This document shows, piece by piece, positions 53,350 to 62,186 of a stretch of 64,000 nucleotides of DNA; the first letter of the stretch is position 1; each line of letters starts with the position of its first letter. The translations under genes and the position numbers were made by a program. Origin of the DNA: Hassallia sp050875635 (lineage in GTDB: Bacteria > Cyanobacteriota > Cyanobacteriia > Cyanobacteriales > Nostocaceae). The notes under the pieces were generated by a model. It ran no database searches. It worked only from the letters and a program-made list of their open reading frames with translations, and was not told where the DNA came from. The stretch lies in NCBI RefSeq assembly GCF_050875635.1, contig NZ_JBPAOH010000012.1, positions 1-64,000 of the forward strand, given 5' to 3'.

Positions 53350-53831
53350 AAGTGGTTTTAGATATAAGATTAGATTTAGGAATGTTTATGAATGTCATGA
53401 GATGTATGTAAGTGTTGCTGATAGCAACAATCGCTACATATTATCCACAGTTTAATCGGTTGTCGAGCTAGCGTCATCAAGTTCGGCATTGGGCATTGGG
53501 GAGGCAGTGCGTTGGGCGGCTAGCCTTCGGCAACGCCAAGGGCGAACGCCGACTTGAAGCATCTGCCGTCATTGGGCATTGGGCATCGGTAAAAAAGAAG
53601 AAATATTTCTCCCCCTGCCCCCCTGCCCCCATGCCCCATTACCCATTCCCCATGCCCCATGCCCCCAACGGGAGAGCCAGTCGCCTGCGGAGGGAAACCC
53701 TCCCGCAGCGCTGGACTCACCATTACCCATTCCCCATTCCCTAAAAGAAGTGTGAAATTATGTACGCGATCGCCCATCATGAAGCCAAAAACGCATAAAA
53801 TTCCCAAATCTGCCATAGCTGCGAGGCGTGT
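53350..53831. repeat. Repeat-rich gap before the Rieske gene
   Basis: From 53485: heptamers, then GGCAGTGCGTTGGGCGG with GCATCTGCCGTCATT, an interrupted inverted copy of the 59-bp unit of 11284-11401. From 53667 to 53722 lies the inverted copy of the 48049-48106 unit. Heptamers fill the rest. Confidence 0.8.
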
Positions 53832-54185
53832 ATGAATTGGATTAAAGTACTAACTCAAGATGAACTACCACCACAAGAGCGGAAAGTTGTCAAAGTTGAA
53901 CAACGCGCTATTCTACTGCTTCACCATGACAACCAAATATACGCTGTAGAAAATTCCTGTCCGCACTTGGGGCTACCGATGCGAAAGGGCAAACTAACAG
54001 AAGATGGAGCGATTATTTGTCCTTTTCACCGCAGCGCCTTCGACTTACGTACCGGTAATATTAAGGAATGGAGTCCTTTTCCCCCCGGTATTGGCAAGGT
54101 GATGGGGATGATGTCCAAAGAAAAAGCACTAGCTGTTTTTCCTACCCGTGTAGATGAAGGTAGTATCTGGGTAGGGTTGCAATAG
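53832..54185 (+). CDS. Rieske-type [2Fe-2S] ferredoxin-like protein
   Basis: A 117-residue soluble Rieske protein. Cluster ligands are in CPHLG (residues 43-47) and CPFHRSAF (about 63-70), with the standard C-x-H ... C-x2-H spacing. There is no membrane anchor and no catalytic oxygenase domain, so it is probably a small electron carrier or a ferredoxin component. It stands alone between two repeat regions. Confidence 0.9.
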   Translation: MNWIKVLTQDELPPQERKVVKVEQRAILLLHHDNQIYAVENSCPHLGLPMRKGKLTEDGAIICPFHRSAFDLRTGNIKEWSPFPPGIGKVMGMMSKEKALAVFPTRVDEGSIWVGLQ

Positions 54186-54662
54186 CCCCAACACTCTATA
54201 AGGGTGCAGCGTTGTGCGTACAAAAGACATAGGAGTGAAAAAGAATGTAGAGACGCGATCAATCGCATCTCTACAAGGGTTATAGACAACGCATAATTAA
54301 TTTTTACCAGATGTCTAAAGGCTGTAAAGACAGCCTGCATTTGATTTTAGCCTACGCAGGTAAGCTCTGTTTGTCAAGCCTCACCAGTGCTTTGGTAAGG
54401 CAGCGCGGTCTTCTCCCAAAGGGAGAGGCTAGCGCCAAGGGGAGGCAGTGCGTTGGGGAGACAGCGCCGTGGGCGGGTTTCCCGCAAAGCTCGCCGGACA
54501 GAATCTTCTGTCCGGCAGACTTTGCGACTTGAGGCGACTGTCGTCGGCTCCGCCGACAGTCACGCACCTGCCGTGGTTCCCCCCATGAGCGACTGCCGCA
54601 AGGGTTTACCAAAAGACGCGCACCTGGCGTCCAAGCTTATAGCCTGAGGGCTATTCATGTTA
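54186..54662. repeat. Palindrome copy and degenerate 59-bp unit
   Basis: GTAGAGACGCGA (54247-54258) and its partner ending at 54274 are a copy of the 28-nt palindrome family. From about 54400 to 54610 GGCAGTGCGTTGGGGAG, CGACTTGAGGCGACTGTCGT and CACGCACCTGCCGTGG form an enlarged, interrupted version of the dispersed unit, containing further short palindromes (GTCGGCTCCGCCGAC). No gene seen. Confidence 0.75.
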
Positions 54663-55412
54663 TTACCGAGAAGAACTATCTGGATTATCGTTCTCACTAG
54701 ACGAAGAACTGCTACTGGGTGTTACATCTGTTTTATTTTGTTTCTCTTCGGGAGTAGCTGTACTATTACCGCTTTGTAAAGTTGTGGGAGAAGTAGTAGT
54801 GCTGCTACTACTATTTGAGCTTGATGAGGGGGTGGGGGTAATTGGTGCAGCCGTTTGTTTAGCCGCAGGCTGTTGAGGTGGAACAGTGATGTTAATGTTA
54901 GGTTTAACCGTTGGTGCGGGTGCAGCTTTCTGTTGAGGTACGGGTATAAAAACTGGAACTTCCTTGGTTTTTTCAACAGGAACTTCCTTAGTTCTTTCAA
55001 TAATTGTAGTTTGGGGTTGAGGCGTTACAGTTACTGTGGGAGTTGGGGTAGGAGATGGGCTGCTAACCGGTACAGGAACCGCTACTGGTGCAACAGTGTT
55101 ATCTACAGCTTGATCGGGTTGATTAAAATACCACACAGAACCGCCGATCAAGCCTGCTAAGGCAGTAAGCAAAATACCGATTAACAATCCACGATTGGCG
55201 TTTTCATTATCGCGTTGTGTGAGAGTTTCTTCTTGGTAGATACGTTCAGATGTTTGACCGTTAAGATAACCATTCTCGTAGGATTTCGGATCTACTTTGT
55301 TACTAACTGTTTCTGAAGTTCGCGTCACGTTGGTGTGAATATTTCCGCTATTGTCGGTGTAACTTTCTTGCACTTTTTCGCGGTAACTTTTGTTTTCGTT
55401 GGGGTTAGTCAT
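54663..55412 (-). CDS. Low-complexity single-span membrane protein
   Basis: A 249-residue protein that I do not recognise by family. It has a polar N-terminus of about 70 residues (REKVQESYTDNSGNIHTNVTRT), one membrane span (about 74-95, GLLIGILLTALAGLIGGSVWYF) and a long Pro/Thr/Ser/Val-rich tail with repeats (TKEVPVEKTKEVPVFIPVP) ending in serine runs. The tail should lie outside the cytoplasm and be disordered, like a wall-spanning stalk. Confidence 0.7.
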   Translation of the reverse strand: MTNPNENKSYREKVQESYTDNSGNIHTNVTRTSETVSNKVDPKSYENGYLNGQTSERIYQEETLTQRDNENANRGLLIGILLTALAGLIGGSVWYFNQPDQAVDNTVAPVAVPVPVSSPSPTPTPTVTVTPQPQTTIIERTKEVPVEKTKEVPVFIPVPQQKAAPAPTVKPNINITVPPQQPAAKQTAAPITPTPSSSSNSSSSTTTSPTTLQSGNSTATPEEKQNKTDVTPSSSSSSSENDNPDSSSR

Positions 55413-55821
55413 ACGTGTTGTTTTTCTGAATGTAAAAGTTTGATAAAGCTATAGCCAAACAGCCTTGAAGCTTTTTCAGTGGTAAACCGGAAAAAAACAT
55501 TCTTGGTGTTATTTGAAACCGTGTTTCAATGTATTGTCAGAATAACTTCGGCATTGGTGAAAACAGTTCTGTCCAAAGAGGTGATATAAACTTCCTCCCA
55601 AGGAGGGATTGTTTTACCTAAAGTAGGAGATTGATATTGGTGGAGCTATTTTAAAATGTTGCTAAAATCGTTTTATTCGGTTCAGTTCTGGAGGCTGTTT
55701 TATCTAGCGCTACCCCGATCAACATATGCCTGTTTAAGCTAAATAATAAAACTTGTATTAATTGCGTCTGCTTTAAACTAAAAATAAAAAATTGAAGCGG
55801 ACGAACGAGCGAGGTTATGTG
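55413..55821. other. Divergent intergenic region
   Basis: Upstream of two divergent genes. A short CCTCC/GGAGG hairpin lies at 55594-55606, followed by a T-rich stretch. No coding sequence seen. Confidence 0.35.
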
Positions 55822-56199
55822 ATGAAACGTTTTATTGTAAGCTGTTTGTCTATTTTGTCTTTAGTAGCAACAACTCAGTCGCTGACAAGCGCTCATACTA
55901 TAACGCAAAACCCAGCTAGGTCTAATGCTAGCCAAGGCACTGGCAACTTGCTCAATTACCCTAGCGGAACGCGCATTTATAATAATGGTTCGCTTAACCT
56001 AAACAATAGAAAGATAATTTATCCATCCGTGACGATAAATCATGGTGACGGATCTAGTACTTACTATTACTCAAATGGAACGCGCATCACCACTGAAAAA
56101 AATACAGTTAGCCCTAGTGGGACTTTTATCATACAAGGCATAAATGGGGGACTGAACAATGGAAATAGAATTAACCCAATTCAAAACGGGAACCTTTAG
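55822..56199 (+). CDS. Hypothetical secreted Asn/Gly-rich protein
   Basis: A 125-residue protein with a signal peptide (MKRFIVSCLSILSLVATTQS, ending at SAHT) and an Asn/Gly/Ser/Tyr-rich body with recurring short motifs (YPSGTRIYNNGS, YYYSNGTRITTEKN). GAGG lies 7 bases before the ATG at 55822. No family recognised; probably a small extracytoplasmic or surface protein. Confidence 0.65.
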   Translation: MKRFIVSCLSILSLVATTQSLTSAHTITQNPARSNASQGTGNLLNYPSGTRIYNNGSLNLNNRKIIYPSVTINHGDGSSTYYYSNGTRITTEKNTVSPSGTFIIQGINGGLNNGNRINPIQNGNL

Positions 56200-56309
56200 A
56201 ACTCACATTCGGAATTATCAACTGTCACATATCCTGTGAAAGTTAAACTACGTGCGTTAAGTATTTTAGGCTACTTCAACAAGTAAATACTACGCAGTAA
56301 CGGTAGTGC

Positions 56310-56414
56310 GATCGCTCTTTTATTGAGTTGGGTTTACTGTCTTTAGAGTGGGAAGGATTTAACGTGGGTGTGGTTGAAGTGGATCAAGATGATGAGGGGA
56401 ATATTATTGAGTAA
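56310..56414 (+). pseudogene. Short gene relic
   Basis: Thirty-four codons read DRSFIELGLLSLEW then EGFNVGVVEVDQDDEGNIIE and end in TAA, with a codon pattern like real protein, but there is no start and stops lie directly upstream. It is probably the end of a lost gene; no family was recognised. Confidence 0.3.
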
Positions 56415-56603
56415 AAGAAATAATCATAAAAGAACTGCGCTGCTTGAATGAGTAGATTGCATAATGTTCATTTATTTAATCTATTGAAAGAGCGAATTTG
56501 TTTAACAACTTATGAGGGGAGAACCTCTGTCTAGGGAATGATTTGGGTTGGGAGCCAAATGAAGTAATAATAGAATGCTAAATAAAAATCGAGATTGTAT
56601 TCT

Positions 56604-57050
56604 ATGAAACGGAATTATTTAACGAAAGGGCTTTCGACTGTGGGACGCTTTTTGGCTACAACTCTGTTTTGTGTGCTTGCTGTCGCCTTCGTCTGGCAGG
56701 GTGCGTTTTTCTCAAACACCGCAGCAATGGCTAATCCGGCTGTAAACTTAATCGCTTCGGCAGACGCAGGCGATCAAGTTAAAGATAAAGTTGAGGAAGG
56801 TGCTGGAGCAGCCAAAAATTTCATCCGAGATACACAAGATAAAGTTAAGCAAACTGCAAGGAAAAATGCTTCTAAAGTTGACGAAGCAACTGACAATGGT
56901 AGTTTTGTTGAGCGCAAAGCAAAAAGTGATAAGGCTACAATTGAGAAAAGAGCAAACGAAGATGCAGCTCGGACTGAGAAAGCAGTAGACAACTCAAAGA
57001 ATGCTGTTCAAGGCGTTGTTGATAAAATCAAGGATGCTTTTAGCAACTAG
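56604..57050 (+). CDS. Secreted or lumenal charged helical protein
   Basis: A 148-residue protein with an N-terminal signal or anchor (FLATTLFCVLAVAFVWQGAFF, likely cut after MANP) and a long, charged, alanine/lysine-rich remainder (EEGAGAAKNFIRDTQDKVKQ ... VVDKIKDAFSN). The pattern resembles stress-related amphipathic helical proteins (LEA-like or CsbD-like), but no family is certain. ATG at 56604 chosen; a TTG three codons upstream is less likely. Confidence 0.65.
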   Translation: MKRNYLTKGLSTVGRFLATTLFCVLAVAFVWQGAFFSNTAAMANPAVNLIASADAGDQVKDKVEEGAGAAKNFIRDTQDKVKQTARKNASKVDEATDNGSFVERKAKSDKATIEKRANEDAARTEKAVDNSKNAVQGVVDKIKDAFSN

Positions 57051-57342
57051 AGAATAGATAGGCGCTGTTGATAGTAAGCAGTTACAAGACAACGCACCTA
57101 GGTTAAAAATAGGTTATACGTTCAGATTTGGAAAAACTGGACGTATAAACCGTGAAAAAACCGGGATTATCGCTTCATATACAAGCGCGTATAACCAAGA
57201 ATCATCGAGTTTAGTGAAATTATTACGACTGCTTTTCGCAGTATTCGGACTCTCAAGGATTTCGCTATCAAATCTGGATAACGTCAAAGAATCTCAAATG
57301 GTTCAATTGTGATTATTTGAATTATCCTGATAATTCTACTTT

Positions 57343-57630
57343 TTAATCTTGAGATTCTTCGTTCATTGTTTGTGATTCGCTTTCCGGTTCTATGATGACT
57401 TTCGGCTGAGGTTTAACAGGTTTTGGACCCCGCGCTAGGGCTGGATTAACCGATTGCCTGGATTCATCTTTAAAGGATGCTTTTTTGCCTCTACCCTTTG
57501 AGCGGTCATCACTTTGTTTTGAGCTTTTGGGATTGGATTGAGGAGTCGGCATAGAATCCGAATTTTCTGACTTGCTGTCATTACCTGAATCGGGCTGACG
57601 TTCCGATTTTTTGATTGGGCGTTCTACCAT
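57343..57630 (-). CDS. Hypothetical disordered protein
   Basis: A 95-residue protein rich in Ser, Lys, Pro and Glu with no hydrophobic core: SERQPDSGNDSKSENSD, then GRGKKASFKDE and ARGPKPVKPQPKVIIEPE. It should be intrinsically disordered. No family recognised. It lies next to the CRISPR remnant but in the opposite sense to nothing in particular; no functional link is implied. Confidence 0.5.
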   Translation of the reverse strand: MVERPIKKSERQPDSGNDSKSENSDSMPTPQSNPKSSKQSDDRSKGRGKKASFKDESRQSVNPALARGPKPVKPQPKVIIEPESESQTMNEESQD

Positions 57631-57722
57631 TGTTAAATTTTGTTAATTTACTTGTCTAGTATATCGCTTTGGCAATGCGTGAAAGTTGCGATCGTTGATG
57701 AATTCTATTTCTTTATCGGGAA

Positions 57723-57905
57723 GTTTCAATTTCGTTGCCCGGTTTCATTTATTTGAAAGGTTAAGGTCATGTTGCCTACTGACGCTATCCGTTACGTGTT
57801 TCAATCCCGCAAGCGGGTTTCATTTATTTGAAAGATAGCGCACGCCGCATTTTCGCCCACGAGCCATAGTTTCAATCCCGCAAGCGGGAATCATTTATTT
57901 GAAAG
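57723..57905. CRISPR. CRISPR remnant: three 37-bp repeats, two spacers
   Basis: Repeats lie at 57723-57759, 57798-57834 and 57869-57905, each 37 bp. They begin with GTTTCAAT, the central two start GTTTCAATCCCGCAAGCGGG, and all end in CATTTATTTGAAAG. The first has a rewritten middle (positions 9-19) and the third differs by two bases (GGGAATC for GGGTTTC). Spacers are 38 and 34 bases. The CCCGC/GCGGG inverted repeat inside would form the crRNA hairpin. No cas1 or cas2 is present. The adjacent broken cas3' suggests a type I-D origin. Confidence 0.88.
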
Positions 57906-58332
57906 GAGAAGATTGTTGATTAAATGGCTGCGAGTATCTCCGTTTCAATAAGGCGTAATTTTTTGATTTCTTTTGGCAAGCAAATTTTCTGCAAGCTGCA
58001 ATCTCGACATTTTTTAGGATGGTCGATAGGTGGTGGCATTGTTTAGGCGATCGCATTGCGTTTGTCCCATACCCATTGAGGTTTTGCGTCCAACTCCCGA
58101 AAAAAAAGCAAAATTGGCATTTTAAGGGTGAATTTTGGTTGGAATGAACTATGGACGCAGCTTCAGGATTTCCCAACGCCAGCCATTGTAAAACTAAAGC
58201 GTGCAGCGATCGCGATAAAGTTGGTGGTATATCTCCAACATCGGCTGCTGCAAGTTCGACAGCTTTGATGCGATTGCGATTTTCTTGAAGTAACACGCGA
58301 TCGCCTTTATAAAGTCCAATAAAGATAAATCT
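57906..58332 (-). pseudogene. Open stretch in frame with the cas3' relic
   Basis: After the TAA ending the cas3' frame (58335-58333) the same frame continues: LYKGDRVLLQENRNRIKAVE then LAAADVGDIPPTLSRSLHALVLQWLALGNP, before becoming unlikely protein. The first 60 residues look real, possibly part of a neighbouring cas gene, but I could not place them in a family. Confidence 0.35.
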
Positions 58333-58970
58333 TTACTTAAATAAGGAATTAAATTCCAAGATATCAGCAAAGCATTTAACACATGTACCATTGCGCTGCA
58401 AATCTTCAGTCATGCGATCGCGCACAATTTCACTTACCTTAGCGTTTTCCTGACTCATCCGCGTCAGCATTCCCTGTGCTTGCAATGCACCCCAACGTTT
58501 GCGATATTCATCGAATTCTTTGGGTGGGTCAAATCCATAAGCGATGACATCTGTCAACTCGCTTCGTTCGACACTTTGACCGAGACTGAGTTTTTCTTGC
58601 AGTTTTGCCATTACCCAAGGTGTATGACCTGAAACCAAAATAAAAGCTGTGTATGCAGAAAAATCAGGATGTCTTCCCAAACGACCCAAACGTTGCACCA
58701 TAGTTGCCGAGTCACTACTCTCAAAAATCAACAGGTGAATTTTAAAGTCAACCCCAACATCCACCGCAGATGTTCCCACAATCAAAACTGGTTGCTTGGC
58801 ATCTTTAAGTTTAGCTTGGATTTCTAACCTTTCGTGACGGTCAATGCGTCCGCTAATTTCTCTGACAATAACTTCACAGGAGTAATTCCTGAAGTTTCCG
58901 AGTTATCAAACCCGCTTTGGCAACAGAATTGACAATCATCAAACCTCTACCTATCGTCTGAAAAATATTG
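58333..58970 (-). pseudogene. Broken type I-D CRISPR helicase Cas3' (C-terminal part)
   Basis: Only the second half of a superfamily 2 helicase remains. From about 58955 the sequence reads GLMIVNSVAKAGLITRKLQELL, then a frameshift near 58886, then EVIVREISGRIDRHERLEIQ and on through GTSAVDVGVDFKIHLLIFES and the motif VI region MVQRLGRLGRH. These match the stand-alone Cas3' helicase of type I-D systems. The Walker A half is missing. Its position next to a CRISPR array supports the identity. The remaining open frame cannot make an active helicase. Confidence 0.75.
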
Positions 58971-59144
58971 CTCATAGTCAAGTTCATCTGTAATGCCAGC
59001 ATAGCTGCCTTTTGGCATTAAAGGGCTAATAGTTCTATAAAATATAGGCAAATATTACCATTACTTATAGTTCTATTGCTGAAAGGACGCGGCTATCTTT
59101 ATGACTGGCATTTGTTCAATAATACTAGAATATGAGAAAGATTG

Positions 59145-59849
59145 ATGAAAATCTCATGCAGTAGAGAAAATATATTACCCATGAATTCCAAAAATCTTTC
59201 AAAATCAGCTTTTTTTCAAACTACTAGTTACTTGATACTCAGTATCTGGACTGTAACGAATACATTACAATTCGCCAAAGCAGAAGTACGCGATTTAAAT
59301 ATTACCAAACAACATGCACAACCACAACTAGTGGCGCAGTTCTCAGGCAACCAAGACCAAGAGCGATCGCAACTTCGGCAAACAGCAAACACTTTATTGA
59401 ACCAAGGTAATTTGACTGGTGCGGAAGAAAATTTACGTAAGTTAATTAAAAAGTTTCCTGAAGATAGTTTCGGATATTACCAGTTAGGGAATGTTCTATT
59501 TCGTCAGGGTAAAAAAGAAGATGCAATCAAACAATATCAGAAAGCGACTCAGAAAAATTCTAAATATGCCCTTGCATACAATGCAATGGGTCAAGTTTAT
59601 GCAAGTCAACAGCAATGGTCATCAGCAATTGCAGAGTATCAGAAAGCACTAACTATCAATCCTAATTATGGTGATGCGTTGAGGAATATGGCTATAGCTC
59701 TTTGGGAACAAGGCAATCACAAAGAAGCGATCGCACATGCAGAAAAAGCATTAAATATTTTTAAAGCACAAAATAGACCTGAGAAAGCAGGACAAATTGA
59801 GCAGATTTTACGGCAAATGAAAACTGGTGACGATCCGACGGTTTCGTAA
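59145..59849 (+). CDS. Tetratricopeptide-repeat protein with signal peptide
   Basis: A 234-residue protein. An N-terminal hydrophobic segment (AFFQTTSYLILSIWTVTNTL) suggests export or anchoring. From about residue 75, at least four TPR units follow: ANTLLNQGNLTGAEENLRKL, GYYQLGNVLFRQGKKEDAI, AYNAMGQVYASQQQWSSAI and ALRNMAIALWEQGNHKEAI. TPR domains mediate protein contacts. The start may be the ATG at 59145 or, better placed for a signal peptide, at 59181. A perfect terminator hairpin follows at 60003. Confidence 0.85.
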   Translation: MKISCSRENILPMNSKNLSKSAFFQTTSYLILSIWTVTNTLQFAKAEVRDLNITKQHAQPQLVAQFSGNQDQERSQLRQTANTLLNQGNLTGAEENLRKLIKKFPEDSFGYYQLGNVLFRQGKKEDAIKQYQKATQKNSKYALAYNAMGQVYASQQQWSSAIAEYQKALTINPNYGDALRNMAIALWEQGNHKEAIAHAEKALNIFKAQNRPEKAGQIEQILRQMKTGDDPTVS

Positions 59850-60002
59850 AGTAAAAGAGGCAACAAAGAAAAAATTACATCCTAATCTTATACCAGGGAC
59901 ATTCCGTTCGCCTTGGTCTCCCACAAAACAAGGAATAAGAGTTTCAGAGAGTTATTGCCTAAGTCCTGCAATCTACAGAAATCATCATCCTAGAAATGAA
60001 AC

Positions 60003-60050
60003 TCAAAATTTACCAGCCAAGGGGTATATCTTCTGGCTGGTAAATTTTGA
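60003..60050. terminator. Bidirectional hairpin terminator
   Basis: A 17-bp perfect stem, TCAAAATTTACCAGCCA (60003-60019) with the complement at 60034-60050, loop 14. The stem ends in an A/T block that supplies a U-tract in either direction. It separates the convergent TPR gene and the 117-residue gene. Confidence 0.85.
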
Positions 60051-60106
60051 CATTTAACTCTCTTTAGTCATCTAATTTCTAGATGCATTCACTTATTTAA
60101 CTAGCC

Positions 60107-60460
60107 TTAATCATCTGATATTTCTTGGATTTCCATTGACCACGGTATCCCCTTATCTGGTGAAAAAAGATGAATTTTGGAGTTATTAGAAAACAACTTC
60201 AACTTTTTGACAAATTCGGGGATAGCGTTTGTGAGATGACAGTAACTTTCAACGTCATAGCAGATCATAATTAACATCAAAGGGCTAGTATTTATCTGAA
60301 AATACCAGTGACAACTTGATAGTAAAATTCGCATAATCGGAGTACAGGCTTCGTAAAAGCGTCTGCAAGTAGCTTCTTCAAGCTGCCTGTACATTAACTC
60401 AGTAAGTAGGCTAGCCTTAGTTGTAGGCAAATCATCTGGATGAAGGTTAGATATATTCAT
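60107..60460 (-). CDS. Hypothetical protein at the end of the nifN-linked cluster
   Basis: A 117-residue protein, not recognised. The N-terminal half is helical (SLLTELMYRQLEEATCRRFYEA), with IMRILLSSCHWYFQI and LMLIMICYDVESYCHLT in the middle, giving four cysteines. It has the same orientation as the flavin oxidoreductase gene but is separated from it by a repeat region of 270 bases. Start ATG at 60460. Confidence 0.5.
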   Translation of the reverse strand: MNISNLHPDDLPTTKASLLTELMYRQLEEATCRRFYEACTPIMRILLSSCHWYFQINTSPLMLIMICYDVESYCHLTNAIPEFVKKLKLFSNNSKIHLFSPDKGIPWSMEIQEISDD

Positions 60461-60732
60461 AACGAGTAATTGTTAGTTGTTAGGTGTTAGTTGATAGTTG
60501 TTGCGTGTTAGTTGTTAGTTGATAGTTGATAGTTGATAGTTGATAGTTGTTAGGTGTTGGGCAATGGGCAATGGGCAATGGGCATTAGTAATAATTCTTT
60601 TTTTTCCCTTTTCCCTTTTCCCTTTCCCCCTCTTTAAATCCCCATGCCCTATGCACCATGCCCCATGCCCCATGCCCTATGCCCACTATCCACTATCCAC
60701 TATCCACTAACCAATAACTAATCTCAATCTTT
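60461..60732. repeat. TTGATAG heptamer array and inverted C-rich block
   Basis: TTGTTAG/TTGATAG units (60469-60555), GGGCAAT units (60557-60580), then GCCCCAT and CACTATC units (60645-60710), which complement the earlier part. The two flanks look like one duplicated and inverted array. Confidence 0.85.
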
Positions 60733-61740
60733 TCATACATAATTTTGCACCTCTTGGTTATAACGTGTCAAACTGTCTAGGTTTTTTTGCAGATTTAACG
60801 AGCATGGGTTGAGTGCAAGAGTACCTAAATGAAGTTCATCTTGAAATCGTTTGATTTTGTCACGACAAGTAGTAACATCACCAATAATTGAGTTTTCAAG
60901 CAAATAGTCTTCATCAAAACAGGTTTTGTGACCATTAATTGGCTGAAGATGTTGACTGTTGTTGTTACAACTTTGCACTCTCGTTCTGAATGCTTTCATT
61001 CTCTGGCTAAAGTTACGCAAAAAAGGTAATGCCTCATTTACTGCTTCATCGTAAGTACGAGCGACAAAAAAGAAGCGTGCTAGCATCAGTCTGTCAAAGC
61101 CATTAGAATTAATCGCACGATATTTCGCAACATTGTTCTTGAGCGTATCCATACTAAATGGCGCTCCCCCCATCAAGCCAAAAGAATTGAGAGCAGCAAA
61201 GGCGATCGCCTCATCATCACTGGTTGCTAAATATACTGGGATGTGTTTCTGCAAAGGCTTTGGATAAACTGTTACGCTCGCGCATTCATAATATTTCCCG
61301 CTAAACGACACATTAGTGTCATACAGCAATTTATGAATCAACGTCATCGCTTCTAATGTTTTCGGACGTGATTCACTTGTAGGAGTGTTAAAGTGCTTAT
61401 TTTGGTCAGGAAATGGTCCACCCTTGGCAATTCCAAACAAAAGTCGTCCGTTGCACAGATTATCTAATGTGGCAATGCTTTCTGCAATAGCGATCGGGTT
61501 GTGAAATGCTAGCAATACTGCTGCTGAACCTAATCGAATTGTGGAAGTCACACCCGCTAAATGTGCCATCAATACCAAAATAGATGGACTCACACTAAAA
61601 TCGTTAAAATGATGCTCTGTTACCCAAGCTGACTCAAATCCTAAGCTTTCTGCACGTCTGACTAATGCTACTTGCTCAAAAATTGCACGACGAGCATCGA
61701 AATGATGATTTTCGTAATTGCAAAAAATTCCAGTTTTCAT
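60733..61740 (-). CDS. LLM-class flavin-dependent oxidoreductase (luciferase-like)
   Basis: A 335-residue bacterial-luciferase-like monooxygenase. The TIM-barrel landmarks are visible: GIFCNYENHHFDARRAIFEQ at the start, ESAWVTEHHFNDFSVSPSI, IRLGSAAVLLAFHNPIAIAE, NGRLLFGIAKGG, and VYLATSDDEAIAFAA. Such enzymes oxidise substrates with FMNH2 or F420 and O2. The ATG at 61740 overlaps the stop of the upstream gene (ATGA), so the pair is coupled. Being placed behind a nifN-type gene is noteworthy, since most members of this class use oxygen while nitrogenase is oxygen-sensitive. Substrate unknown. Confidence 0.88.
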   Translation of the reverse strand: MKTGIFCNYENHHFDARRAIFEQVALVRRAESLGFESAWVTEHHFNDFSVSPSILVLMAHLAGVTSTIRLGSAAVLLAFHNPIAIAESIATLDNLCNGRLLFGIAKGGPFPDQNKHFNTPTSESRPKTLEAMTLIHKLLYDTNVSFSGKYYECASVTVYPKPLQKHIPVYLATSDDEAIAFAALNSFGLMGGAPFSMDTLKNNVAKYRAINSNGFDRLMLARFFFVARTYDEAVNEALPFLRNFSQRMKAFRTRVQSCNNNSQHLQPINGHKTCFDEDYLLENSIIGDVTTCRDKIKRFQDELHLGTLALNPCSLNLQKNLDSLTRYNQEVQNYV

Positions 61741-62096
61741 AGTAGGTGTTCCTGTTCTTGTGTCAACATCCAGTGCAGTTCTAACCACAAGCGGGGATGA
61801 GCATCCTTTAACTTTGATTGGGGATCTCGCAACAAGCGACTAGCATTAATGCAAACAACTTCAGCTAGTCCCAGATGTTGTGCTACATCTTTGAGTACAT
61901 CTTTTTGCTCTTTGAGAATAGCAATCATGCTATCAGGACAGTAAATTCCGATGTATGGTAGAGAGCGATCGCAATGTTTTTTCCAAGAAGATTGAATAAC
62001 TTTTATATAACAATGACGTAAGCATTCACCCAATTGTGGAAAAGAGTGATTAACAACTATCGTGAATTGTTGCACTAGGTCTGATTCTGTAATCAT
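61737..62096 (-). CDS. Hypothetical protein coupled to the flavin oxidoreductase
   Basis: A 119-residue protein, not recognised. It is a compact alpha/beta-looking protein without membrane spans: LVQQFTIVVNHSFPQLGECL, then LPYIGIYCPDSMIAILKEQ, and a hydrophilic C-terminus. Its stop overlaps the start of the flavin oxidoreductase by four bases, so it is likely a partner or chaperone for that enzyme. Start at the ATG at 62096, 43 bases after a large palindrome. Confidence 0.6.
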   Translation of the reverse strand: MITESDLVQQFTIVVNHSFPQLGECLRHCYIKVIQSSWKKHCDRSLPYIGIYCPDSMIAILKEQKDVLKDVAQHLGLAEVVCINASRLLRDPQSKLKDAHPRLWLELHWMLTQEQEHLL

Positions 62097-62138
62097 TTCA
62101 ACCTCTATTTATGTGTGACTGGATACTGCAAATTTGGT

Positions 62139-62173
62139 CAGATTCCCAACTTATTAAATAAGTTGGGAATCTG
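62139..62173. repeat. 35-nt perfect palindrome upstream of the two-gene unit
   Basis: Arms CAGATTCCCAACTTATT (62139-62155) and its exact complement (62157-62173) surround one base. It lies 43 bases before the start codon at 62096. No U-tract follows on the minus strand, so it is more likely an operator, cruciform or mRNA leader structure than a terminator. Confidence 0.75.
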
Positions 62174-62186
62174 AAAAACTAAATAT

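Noticed and set aside
54855..55160. Plus-strand frame opposite the low-complexity membrane protein
   Set aside because: Mirror of a Pro/Thr/Val-rich coding region; Trp/Arg/Cys-rich and not protein-like.
59827..60057. 76-codon frame after the TPR gene
   Set aside because: Runs through the terminator hairpin and has no start signal or recognisable pattern.
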